DNA from: an uncultured Lachnospiraceae bacterium
GTDB lineage: Bacteria > Bacillota > Clostridia > Lachnospirales > Lachnospiraceae
Direction of reading: 5' to 3'
Length of the DNA stretch: 46,146 nt
Assembly (NCBI GenBank): GCA_947178145.1
Contig: CAMWXE010000042.1
Span: 1-46,146, forward strand
This document shows positions 1 through 7,672 of this stretch, piece after piece; position 1 is the first letter of the stretch; each line of letters begins with the position of its first letter. Position numbers and translations under genes: made by a program. The notes below the pieces were generated by a model, which did not search any database, was not told the DNA's origin, and was given only the letters and a program-made list of their open reading frames with translations.

Positions 1-55
1 TCTAGTTTTTCTTAGCGGGCGTCTTTTGGCCGCTTAGAAAATCTCTTCACACTTC
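1..55. repeat. 55-bp hairpin repeat, copy 1
   Basis: Exact 55-bp match to 126-180, giving a 125-bp period. Each copy holds a 12-bp stem (7-18 with 30-41) with one internal mismatch and an 11-nt loop containing TCTTTTGG. The copy begins at the window edge, so more copies may lie to the left. There is no clear U-tract beyond the stem on either strand, so it is not a textbook terminator. Identity of the element is unknown to me. Confidence 0.9.
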
Positions 56-90
56 CCGTCATGTCGGTGCAGCCGACACAAACAATCCGT

Positions 91-115
91 GAAGAACGCT
101 GCACCTGCGTTCTTC
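91..115. other. Perfect 9-bp hairpin between the two repeats
   Basis: GAAGAACGC at 91-99 and GCGTTCTTC at 107-115 form a perfect stem with a 7-nt loop. A further short palindrome (GTCGG/CCGAC, 64-78) lies just upstream. The whole spacer 53-116 is bracketed by CTTCACAC (45-52) and GTGTGAAG (117-124), so the region could fold into a branched RNA on either strand. It could be an intergenic repeat or a small structured RNA. No function can be assigned. Confidence 0.7.
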
Positions 116-125
116 GGTGTGAAGC

Positions 126-180
126 TCTAGTTTTTCTTAGCGGGCGTCTTTTGGCCGCTTAGAAAATCTCTTCACACTTC
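126..180. repeat. 55-bp hairpin repeat, copy 2, overlapping the clpS 3' end
   Basis: Exact copy of 1-55. Stem arms are at 132-143 and 155-166. The copy ends inside clpS: its last nine bases (172-180) are the final two codons and the stop codon of clpS read on the minus strand. Copy 1 carries the same nine bases, so the repeat unit includes a piece of the clpS tail, or clpS has ended inside a pre-existing repeat. Confidence 0.9.
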
Positions 181-468
181 TAATGTCATCCGAAACGGAA
201 ATCCTTCCGCCTTTGCGCGAGCCGTCGCAGTCTGCACCTTAGAAACAGCTATATCGTATGGATATGCCCCTACCACAGCTTTCCCGACTTCATGTACTAA
301 CAACATTAACCGCTCTGCTTCCATCTCATCTTTATGAAAAATGTCCCTTAAAATATCTACCACAAAATCCATCGTGGTAAAATCGTCATTGTGCATGATT
401 ACTTTATAGTGTTTGGGTTCCCGTATTTTGATGCGGGTATTTTCCTTTGTTTCTCCCTGTAAAGACAT
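172..468 (-). CDS. clpS: ATP-dependent Clp protease adaptor ClpS
   Basis: Adaptor that hands N-degron substrates to the ClpA/ClpC chaperone of the Clp protease in the cytoplasm. The 98-residue product has the family core YKVIMHNDDFTTMDFVV, in which the NDD and following residues form the substrate pocket, then a helix rich in E/R (EAERLMLLVHEVG) and the C-terminal segment ending FRMTLEV. I chose the ATG at 468, preceded by AGAGG eight bases upstream, rather than an upstream in-frame TTG at 501. It follows the DUF6020-like gene with a gap of about 60 bp and may be cotranscribed with it. No clpA/clpC gene is seen; it could lie beyond the left edge. The stop codon lies inside a 55-bp repeat. Confidence 0.93.
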   Translation of the reverse strand: MSLQGETKENTRIKIREPKHYKVIMHNDDFTTMDFVVDILRDIFHKDEMEAERLMLLVHEVGKAVVGAYPYDIAVSKVQTATARAKAEGFPFRMTLEV

Positions 469-526
469 ACTTTTTACCTCTTCCCCACTTTCTTCTGCCA
501 ATGTCGCTGAATACCTTCAAAATTTC

Positions 527-2446
527 TTACAAAATTGAACCATGACTAAGTTTGCATATTGAAACATCATGATAAGTTTGTGTAATTTTACAAAAAGCGA
601 CAAAAGATGGCATTGCATAGATCATCTGTAATGCATATCTCGTTGATTTATATATAACTGGTCCTGCAATAATAATAAGCATCGAGAGTATAAAAGGAAT
701 GGAGACTGATAATACCCGTATATTCTTTTCATAAATCTCGATAAATAGCAGTATTACAAATACTACCATATAGAAAGCCATATCTGATAAAATACCTATC
801 ACAGGCAAATTATGCAGCATCCTGTAAAATGCCAAAATAATATCATGCCAAGGCTGCAGCCAGCTAATTTCATGAAATTGAATCCTGTCATCACTAGCCA
901 TATGGAAATTCCGATAATAATAGTAATTATCAATATTTACATCAAACAAATAATAATTTTGCGCCAATGTTGCCTCAATATATGTCAAAGGATGTTTCCA
1001 AAAAGTTCTCCCCCACAGCTTTAAATACGCAATCATATCCTCTTTCGATACATCACTCTTAAACAATCCCTTTGCCGGGTCAGATATGCCTGGCTCATAT
1101 TGTGTTGAAAGACCAATCACATCTATAAATACTTCAGATAATATTTCTCTGTCAGAATCAGATAACTCATATTTGTAATCCCTTATATATCTGGCTGTCT
1201 GTTGAATGGGAATAGACAGCGCTTCTGCAATCCTTCCAGGAACAATGTCATAATGTATCGCAATCGCATGATTTATCGATAATGATAAAACGATAGGACC
1301 TATAAAATACACTAATCTGCACAGATGTCTGGCTGAATTCTTTCTCCGGATGATCCATACAAAATAATTAATTCCCATAAAAAGCAAAGTTGGAATGATT
1401 ACATAGCTGCCGTTTTTCCTCAGCAGACAAACCATAGTCCCTGCCGCAATGAACAAACACATATTTCGAAATGACCAAAAGGTTTCCTTGTTTAATATGT
1501 ATTCCATTAACTGAATCACAAACAAAACATAAAAAGCCGCATATAAAACATCCTTTTCAACCACACCTGCAAAACCTGTATACAAGGGACATACGCAGTA
1601 AAGTATCAGGGAAGCCAGCAGAAAATACCGGTTCACATTATACTTCCTCATAAAATTAAGTGTATATGCCATAATCGCTGACATAACAAGCCACTGCATA
1701 ATAACATATGAGAAAAGTCCCAAATTCATCGAATAAACAGATTCCCCTGTATATACAAAAAATCCCAGCAGAACAGTATGAAATGGCGGCCGGTGGGAAT
1801 TCATAGGAGACATTCCATTATATTGTGCCAGCTGTCCCCAGTTGTCCACAGTTATTGCTCCAGGATATTTTACAATAATATGAATACTCCAGGCCAGCAA
1901 AATGACAATCCAGCAGCTCAGAAAAGGATGGTTCCTATACAGACTCCAATATGGATTTCTAAAGTTGAATCTGGCGCTGAAGTCTTTATGCAGTAACCAG
2001 GAAACAGCGATACATATCCTATTAAATACAATAGAATAGCCAGCTGCGTTCATACAAGTAACAAGCATCTGCGAATTTGTCTCAAACATAATTGCCAGCC
2101 CTTCGGTTGCTTTATATGCTTTTACTGCAGTCCACACAACTCCTCCCGCAATTGCCAGACATATATAATGGGGAAAATTTCTGTCCCGATATTTCCACAG
2201 AAGCCAGAATGTTCCTATGAAACAAACAGTAACATTCAATATATTATTGCTCAATGCGAATCGGACGCCGTTAAACAAATGATAGATTTCCTCGTAAATA
2301 CCATTTACCACAAGTTGTTCATCCGGTATATCCGCTATACCATATACAGAGACTAGCGCGAATGATACCAGAAATGCTTCTGTCAAATATATTGCCCTTT
2401 TTAACCGCTTTCCATTATGCATCCTTACTTTCCCCATCGCAAACAC
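527..2446 (-). CDS. Polytopic membrane protein, DUF6020-like (possible GT-C glycosyltransferase)
   Basis: A 639-residue integral membrane protein with many hydrophobic segments (roughly residues 18-36, 56-75, 90-108, 175-195, 225-245, then a dense cluster to the C terminus). The segment YPGAITVDNWGQ, followed by HRPPFHTVLLG, resembles the first periplasmic loop of GT-C type glycosyltransferases and of DUF6020 proteins, in which an acidic residue near TM1-2 is catalytic. That assignment is by pattern recall and the substrate is unknown; a polyprenyl-phosphate sugar donor would be typical. The start shown is GTG, four bases after AAGGGG; the ATG at 2437 (MGKVRMHNG) is an alternative. Its ribosome binding site abuts the stop codon of the upstream VWA gene, so it can be translated from the tail of that operon. 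It is visibly AT-richer than the VWA gene, which suggests separate acquisition. Confidence 0.7.
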   Translation of the reverse strand: MFAMGKVRMHNGKRLKRAIYLTEAFLVSFALVSVYGIADIPDEQLVVNGIYEEIYHLFNGVRFALSNNILNVTVCFIGTFWLLWKYRDRNFPHYICLAIAGGVVWTAVKAYKATEGLAIMFETNSQMLVTCMNAAGYSIVFNRICIAVSWLLHKDFSARFNFRNPYWSLYRNHPFLSCWIVILLAWSIHIIVKYPGAITVDNWGQLAQYNGMSPMNSHRPPFHTVLLGFFVYTGESVYSMNLGLFSYVIMQWLVMSAIMAYTLNFMRKYNVNRYFLLASLILYCVCPLYTGFAGVVEKDVLYAAFYVLFVIQLMEYILNKETFWSFRNMCLFIAAGTMVCLLRKNGSYVIIPTLLFMGINYFVWIIRRKNSARHLCRLVYFIGPIVLSLSINHAIAIHYDIVPGRIAEALSIPIQQTARYIRDYKYELSDSDREILSEVFIDVIGLSTQYEPGISDPAKGLFKSDVSKEDMIAYLKLWGRTFWKHPLTYIEATLAQNYYLFDVNIDNYYYYRNFHMASDDRIQFHEISWLQPWHDIILAFYRMLHNLPVIGILSDMAFYMVVFVILLFIEIYEKNIRVLSVSIPFILSMLIIIAGPVIYKSTRYALQMIYAMPSFVAFCKITQTYHDVSICKLSHGSIL

Positions 2447-2454
2447 CTGTCCCC

Positions 2455-3645
2455 TTATTTCCTGAGCTTCTCAAACTGTGACAAATCCTGTCCTTTTAAC
2501 GCTTTCTCGAGAAGCGTCGGTAGAAGCTCCGGCGTGCACGCAAAGCAGGGCACGCCAAGCCCTGCAAGCTTCTGTGCGGTCTGTGCATCATAGTATGGCC
2601 TGCCGCCGTCTGCAATCGCAAGCAGGCTGATCACCGTCACCCCGGATTCCTTCATATCGCTGATGCGCCGCAGCAGTCCAGCCCTGTTTCCGCCCTCGTC
2701 CAGATCGGATATCAGGAAAAACAGCGTCTTGGCCGGATTCTCGATAAACTGCTCGCAGTAAGCAATCGACTTGTTGATATCTGTACCGCCCCCGAGCTGA
2801 AAGCCAAACAGTAAGTCCACCGGATCATCGCTTTTTTCTGTCAAATCCACGATATTTGTGTCAAACGCGACAATCCTTGTCTTGATGCTTGCCATGCTGG
2901 CCAGAATACAGCTGATAATCGACGAGTAAATGACAGACTCTCCCATCGAACCGCTCTGGTCAATATCGAGTATGATGGTCCACTTGTTTGCAGCCGTGGT
3001 ACTCGTCCGGTCAAAAAAGTAAAAATGCTCTGGCACAATTGTCTTTAAATCGGGATTATAGTGCTTCAAATTGCGGCTTATCGTCATTTTGAAGTCCATC
3101 GCCGACGCGGAAGGAATCGGCGAATGCTTTCTCTTGTTGACCGCAGCAGTCACAGCCCGTCGGATATCCTGCTCCAGAAGTTTGTTGATTTCCTCCACGA
3201 TCTTCTTGATAAATTCGCGGACACTCTCTTTCGAACGCTTTGGTATCTGGTCTTTTAGCATCAATATGGTGGACGCCAGACCGATATCCGGCTCCATATT
3301 TTCCAAAAGCTCTGGCTCAAACAAAAGCTGCTTTAGCCCACAGCGCGTCACCGCATCATTCTGAATGACCGTCACCAGCTCCTTGTCAAACAGCGTCCGC
3401 ACATCGCCAAGCCAGCGGCTGATCTGCGGATTTGATGGCCCTCTGCCTGCACCGCGCCCTCCGCTGCCGCCTGCGCCCTGACTGCCAAAGCCGCCGAGCT
3501 CAGTCCGATTATAGATAGAAGCCAGCGCCTGGTCCATCAGATCCTGTTCCTGGGACAGCGTCAAATCCGTCATTCCCGAGAGACGCTTCTGACTCTCCTG
3601 CCCAAGAATCAGACGCCATCGGCTGATTTGTTCCTTTACATCCAT
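2455..3645 (-). CDS. VWA domain protein, CoxE-like
   Basis: A 396-residue cytoplasmic protein. The N-terminal half is helical, with a Gly-rich linker near residues 51-70. The C-terminal half is a von Willebrand factor A domain with an intact MIDAS: DQSGS at 229-233, the threonine in GGGTDI near 288, and SDLDEGG near 313-319. VWA proteins of this type pair with MoxR AAA+ ATPases in chelatase-like remodelling machines, and a MoxR gene lies three genes upstream. It sits 44 bp after the DUF5682 gene and has AGAGG nine bases before the ATG. Cofactor insertion or remodelling of a partner complex is the family-based expectation; the client is unknown. Confidence 0.88.
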   Translation of the reverse strand: MDVKEQISRWRLILGQESQKRLSGMTDLTLSQEQDLMDQALASIYNRTELGGFGSQGAGGSGGRGAGRGPSNPQISRWLGDVRTLFDKELVTVIQNDAVTRCGLKQLLFEPELLENMEPDIGLASTILMLKDQIPKRSKESVREFIKKIVEEINKLLEQDIRRAVTAAVNKRKHSPIPSASAMDFKMTISRNLKHYNPDLKTIVPEHFYFFDRTSTTAANKWTIILDIDQSGSMGESVIYSSIISCILASMASIKTRIVAFDTNIVDLTEKSDDPVDLLFGFQLGGGTDINKSIAYCEQFIENPAKTLFFLISDLDEGGNRAGLLRRISDMKESGVTVISLLAIADGGRPYYDAQTAQKLAGLGVPCFACTPELLPTLLEKALKGQDLSQFEKLRK

Positions 3646-3689
3646 AGTATCATACCTCTTTCCTAAATGCGCAGCCTTACGCCTCGTAC

Positions 3690-5954
3690 TTACAGGTCAA
3701 AATCAAAATCATCCAGCCCTTCAATCAGCTGCTGCGAACTCTCGTCGAGCACGGCATTTACCACTTCGCTGACCTCCTGACCGTTCAGACCAAGTATCTC
3801 GCCAAGATTTTCCGCGATCTGATCCTTCTCCACCGCGGAAAAATCAGCAAAAGCACGCCGCAAAAACACCAGTGCCCGCTTAAACTCCTCATCGTCCAAG
3901 GTGACGAGATAGTCATTCAGGCTTTCCCATAGCGACAGTCTCGCGATGAGCGCATACCTGTTCTTCATGGCGAGCCCCTCAAACCAGCCAGCGCCCAAAT
4001 CCGCTGGAATTCCTTTCGACAAACGTCTTGACACCTCCGTGCGGAGCTGCTGTGTGTTCATGCTTCCGCGCTCCAGAAGGATTGCCGCCGCAAAGCCAGA
4101 CAGCTTCGTATTCAGGTCGTCCCGCTCTGAAATATGATTGAGCACGCTAATCCACTCTGCATTGTCAAGAAAATCATGCGCCAGTTCCGCACTGTTCAAC
4201 TGTTCCATCGCAGTAATGATTGTCTGACTCGCCGCGTCGTCACACACACAGGCCGATTCCAGTATCAGACAGGCTCTGTAAAACAGTTGCTGCAGTATCG
4301 GTTCCAGCGGTTTGGAATCAATCCGGCGGATATTTCCATACTGTACTACGACCGACAGTCTCTGCGCTGTCCTTGCCAAATCCTCCACCGAGGCGGCATC
4401 AACTGCCATTCTCTGCAGTGCCGCAGTCGCATAGCCAACTGCCTTTTCCATACCGCAGCAGCAGGCATCCTCGATGACAAGGGCAATGTCTCCCATTTTC
4501 GCCGCATTTTCCACGCGCTCCTTCATGGCAAATGATGCCGCTCCGTCAATCGTATCGCCTTTTAATGCCGATTCCACCAGCTCAATCTCCGCCTCCGGCG
4601 TCCAGCGCACCACCCAGTGCTCCGACCATGTCGCATTGTCCTGACTGACCGCCTGCTGCTGGGCAAAGCTCACATTGATCACGCGCAGCCGATGCAGGAA
4701 AAAGGACCGGTGCAAATCGATAAAAGCAGACTTCTCTGAGCTGACACGCCTGTTTTCCCGCAGGTCGAGCATCAAATCCTGCGCGGTGATATCGCGGTAT
4801 TTCTCGAGTTTCAAATCCTTTAATTGTCTGTAAAAATCCTCCTGAATGCTGGTGCGGCTCACCCCGTCAGGCAGCGCTCCGATCGCCGTTCCGATCTCCG
4901 TGTCTGCCGTCGCGAGGATAATATTGGACACACTTCCCTCTCCGATACAGGTCTGCGCCGCATCGCGCAAGTCCCTGAGCGACGCAATCGTTCCGCCCCG
5001 AAGCTGTGCCAGGGACATCGCCAGCCGGACTGCTTCAATCACTGAGGCGGACGAGATCGGATTGCCTTTCTCCCGTTGATATTTGGCAAGCCGTATCAGA
5101 TAGCTGTAAACAGCATACATTGGCTCACCTTTATTCAATCCTTCCCACAAAAGTGCATAGTAAGCGGGTGCCTTGTTTCCGGCACCGTATCCGGATCTCG
5201 TGGAAAGGCGATAGTACGAATAGGGCATCAGGGTATGATTTGCCCCGATTTTTGGCATTTTAGATAAATCCTCATCGGCTTCCTGCCAGTTTTTCAATCC
5301 TTCCACATGATAGGAACCTGTCACTACGACAATGTCCTCCGGCGAAACGCCGGCGTCCACAGCTTTCCTGATCTGCTGGCGCATATAGGCCTCGCGCAGC
5401 ACCGTCTCCGCCCAGTCATTTTCTGTTCCTTCCGTGAGACTTCTGATATTGGCTCCAAAACTGTTCGCGCCCAGATGATAGGCTTCCATACTGCCCGCCT
5501 GTTCCATGACGCGCTCCCAGAAGGTATCATGCCCATCCTCGCCGCTCTTCTGGTCAAGCTGCTCATAGACACTGCTTCCGGAATTGATTCTTGCCTCTTC
5601 CCCCTCCGTCTCCTGTACGCCGCATTCCGGCATCGCCAGAAAAGTTTCCGAAGGTAAATCCATAAAGCGGCACTCCACATGATGCTTGTGACACCACTGT
5701 ATCGCCTGGTACTCCGGTGAGTACTCCGCAAAAGGATACAGTACAGTCCTCACGGGCGCTTCTTTTGTATAAGCGAGCACCGCAATCGGCGGCTTTGTCT
5801 CCTTCCGCACCATATCGGAGAGCATATCCTCAAAATCACTCGGCCCCTCAACCAGCACAAGCTTTGGCTTCTTCTCATCCAGAAAACCTCTCAGGTAATA
5901 AGCGCCGGCAGGCGATAAATGCCGTATTCCGAAAAAATTTGGATTATTTTTCAT
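3690..5954 (-). CDS. DUF5682 family protein (TraB/ChaN/EreA-like motifs)
   Basis: A 754-residue soluble protein of the DUF5682 family, recognised from the N-terminal GIRHLSPAGA (9-18) and VEGPSD (35-40). A second GxxH motif, GSYHVEGL, occurs at 213-220, and a REAYM segment at 187-191. Two GxxH motifs with an intervening acidic site and an RExxM helix are the signature of the TraB/ChaN/EreA/Tiki superfamily of putative metal-dependent hydrolases, so a hydrolase is plausible. The remaining 500 residues look all-helical. DUF5682 genes recur beside MoxR, VWA and SWIM genes, as here. The gene follows the retropepsin gene by 21 bp. The best ribosome binding match (GGAGAGGAAGCAG) is somewhat distant from the ATG. 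Catalytic activity is inference. Confidence 0.85.
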   Translation of the reverse strand: MKNNPNFFGIRHLSPAGAYYLRGFLDEKKPKLVLVEGPSDFEDMLSDMVRKETKPPIAVLAYTKEAPVRTVLYPFAEYSPEYQAIQWCHKHHVECRFMDLPSETFLAMPECGVQETEGEEARINSGSSVYEQLDQKSGEDGHDTFWERVMEQAGSMEAYHLGANSFGANIRSLTEGTENDWAETVLREAYMRQQIRKAVDAGVSPEDIVVVTGSYHVEGLKNWQEADEDLSKMPKIGANHTLMPYSYYRLSTRSGYGAGNKAPAYYALLWEGLNKGEPMYAVYSYLIRLAKYQREKGNPISSASVIEAVRLAMSLAQLRGGTIASLRDLRDAAQTCIGEGSVSNIILATADTEIGTAIGALPDGVSRTSIQEDFYRQLKDLKLEKYRDITAQDLMLDLRENRRVSSEKSAFIDLHRSFFLHRLRVINVSFAQQQAVSQDNATWSEHWVVRWTPEAEIELVESALKGDTIDGAASFAMKERVENAAKMGDIALVIEDACCCGMEKAVGYATAALQRMAVDAASVEDLARTAQRLSVVVQYGNIRRIDSKPLEPILQQLFYRACLILESACVCDDAASQTIITAMEQLNSAELAHDFLDNAEWISVLNHISERDDLNTKLSGFAAAILLERGSMNTQQLRTEVSRRLSKGIPADLGAGWFEGLAMKNRYALIARLSLWESLNDYLVTLDDEEFKRALVFLRRAFADFSAVEKDQIAENLGEILGLNGQEVSEVVNAVLDESSQQLIEGLDDFDFDL

Positions 5955-5975
5955 ACTAGTTATCTGCTTCCTCTC

Positions 5976-6311
5976 CTATTCCTTGCTCTCATTGGAATTA
6001 CACAAAACATATAGCTTTCCATTTTGATCTACAACCCTGAGATTGCGGACATTACTTTCACTATCTGGAATTGTAATATTAAATTTGTGGTTCCAATCAT
6101 CAATTTCGTATATTAAGTGCGAAAACATCGTTGCACTCAAAATAATATGCTTTTTCACTAATTGCGCACCAAGCGCTTCTGACAGTATCCGTTCTCCACC
6201 TACCCATACAGGAATGTAAGCTCCTGTGTCAAGAAGCGCTTTCAGACCGTTTTCAAGCATGACAACCGGTCTTTGCTGGCTCTTGTCCAAATCCAATATT
6301 ATCTGCTTCAT
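5976..6311 (-). CDS. Retropepsin-like aspartic protease, apparently lacking the flap region
   Basis: A 111-residue protein with the aspartic protease motif ALLDTGAYIPVW (residues 25-36), followed by a C-terminal half containing IILSATMF and YEIDDWNHKFNITIP. From memory, related clostridial retropepsin-like proteins are about 140-155 residues and carry a Gly-rich flap segment between the LVKK and ILSATMF elements. Here these are directly joined (LVKKHIILSATMF), which suggests an in-frame internal deletion that may inactivate the enzyme. The ATG overlaps the stop of the companion gene by 4 bp (ATGA), so translation is coupled. Catalysis would need a homodimer supplying two Asp residues. It could be a relic or a non-catalytic binding protein. 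Confidence 0.7.
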   Translation of the reverse strand: MKQIILDLDKSQQRPVVMLENGLKALLDTGAYIPVWVGGERILSEALGAQLVKKHIILSATMFSHLIYEIDDWNHKFNITIPDSESNVRNLRVVDQNGKLYVLCNSNESKE

Positions 6312-6544
6312 CCATGCACCTCTACCATTCCCAATTGAAACAGATTGTCCGGTGTCGTATATCTTGCCTCAATTTCTCCGTCCAGCATCATCATTGTCAA
6401 TTCATCTTTGGGTTTATCAACATATTTTACAATTGCAGACTTTACAGTTGCCGTATTATCCGGATACCATTCTACATCAACCAGACCAACCCACTGGTCA
6501 GGATATCTTTTCTGTATTTCCTCCCATGCCAACCGTTCACCCAT
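6308..6544 (-). CDS. Small acidic protein, companion of the retropepsin-like gene
   Basis: A 78-residue soluble protein, beginning MGERLAWEEIQKRYPDQWVG and ending near TTPDNLFQLGMVEVHG. It has no recognisable enzymatic motif. It has AAGGAG eight bases before the ATG and overlaps the retropepsin start by 4 bp; the retropepsin ribosome binding site (GAGGTG) lies inside its last codons. The tight coupling suggests the two products act together, for example as inhibitor, chaperone or substrate of the protease. The pair looks like a portable cassette inserted between the MoxR and DUF5682 genes. Function unknown. Confidence 0.75.
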   Translation of the reverse strand: MGERLAWEEIQKRYPDQWVGLVDVEWYPDNTATVKSAIVKYVDKPKDELTMMMLDGEIEARYTTPDNLFQLGMVEVHG

Positions 6545-6562
6545 GCATTATACTCCTTTTCT

Positions 6563-7645
6563 TTACACTAACTCCTTACAGGCCTTATACAGTCCCAGCC
6601 ACTCGGAGCCGCGCTTCTTCATGACATTTTCAAGGTATTCTTTCCAGGCCACCTGGTCCTTGTCCTCGTCCTTAATCACTGCTCCCTGCAGGGCTGCCGC
6701 CAGATCCTCATTGGTGATGGTGCCGTTTCCAAAGCTTCCTGCCAGTGCCATACTGTTGCACAGGAGCGATATTGCCTCCGCGGTGGATAGAACGCCGGAT
6801 GTCCCCTTCACCTTCTGTGCGCGGTCCAGCGTCTCACCGCAGCGAAGCTCGCGAAAGATCGTGCACACTTTCCCGATCACCTCATCTGCTGGCTGCTTCG
6901 CGTTCAGATCAAGATTTTCTGACAGCTGTGTCACCCGGGTTCTAACGATCTCCATCTCGGAGTCCAGATTCGCCGGCGCCGGAAGCACAACGATATTAAA
7001 ACGGCGCTTTAGCGCAGCAGACATCTCATTGACGCCCTTATCCCTTGTGTTTGCTGTCGCAATGACCGAAAATCCCTTCTTCGCAGCCACTTCCACGGAG
7101 AGCTCAGGGACAGAGATTCTCTTCTCTGACAAAATGGAAATCAGCGCGTCCTGAACCTCGGAGGCGCATCGCGAAATCTCCTCGACACGCGCAATCGTTC
7201 CTGTCTCCATCGCGTTAAAAACCGGACTTTTCAGCATCGCCTCGTGTGATGGTCCCTGCGCAATCAGCATCGCATAGTTCCACGAATATTTGATCTGCTC
7301 TTCCGTTGTTCCCGCCGTTCCCTGTATTACCTTGGTGGAATCGCCGTTGATGGCGGCTGTCAGGTGCTCAGAAAGCCAGCTCTTTGCTGTTCCCGGCTCT
7401 CCGATCAGCAGTAACGCCCTGTCTGTCACCAGCGTTGATATCGCGATCTCCACAAGGCGCTCATGGCCTATGTACTTTGGCGTGATCTCAGTCTTTCCAA
7501 CCTTTCCGCCGCAGATATACGTCTTTACGGACTGCGGCGACATTCTCCACCCTGTCGGAACCGGTTTTTTCTCCGCCGCAATCAATGCATCAATTTCCTT
7601 CTGAAATAACTGCTCTGCCGGCAGTCTCAATAATTCTTCGCTCAT
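6563..7645 (-). CDS. MoxR-type AAA+ ATPase
   Basis: A 360-residue AAA+ ATPase. Walker A is GEPGTAKSW at 82-90. The Walker B position reads IARVEEI at 151-157, with Glu in place of the usual Asp before the catalytic Glu. Sensor 1 is VIATANTRDKG around 194-204, and ALKRRFN at 211-217 carries the arginine finger. MoxR proteins form hexameric rings and work with a VWA partner to remodel protein complexes or insert cofactors; the VWA gene is in the same cluster. GGAGG stands five bases before the ATG. It is 28 bp downstream of HEAT-like protein A. The D-to-E change in Walker B may slow ATP turnover but does not exclude activity. Confidence 0.9.
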   Translation of the reverse strand: MSEELLRLPAEQLFQKEIDALIAAEKKPVPTGWRMSPQSVKTYICGGKVGKTEITPKYIGHERLVEIAISTLVTDRALLLIGEPGTAKSWLSEHLTAAINGDSTKVIQGTAGTTEEQIKYSWNYAMLIAQGPSHEAMLKSPVFNAMETGTIARVEEISRCASEVQDALISILSEKRISVPELSVEVAAKKGFSVIATANTRDKGVNEMSAALKRRFNIVVLPAPANLDSEMEIVRTRVTQLSENLDLNAKQPADEVIGKVCTIFRELRCGETLDRAQKVKGTSGVLSTAEAISLLCNSMALAGSFGNGTITNEDLAAALQGAVIKDEDKDQVAWKEYLENVMKKRGSEWLGLYKACKELV

Positions 7646-7672
7646 GTTTCCCTCCGTCCTGTACTAAGCATC

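Noticed and set aside
1..180. CRISPR-like repeat-spacer arrangement
   Set aside because: Only two 55-bp repeats with one 70-bp structured spacer, no cas genes, and overlap with clpS coding sequence.
6345..7154. 269-residue plus-strand frame opposite the small gene and MoxR
   Set aside because: Spans two real minus-strand genes and has the composition of a mirror frame.
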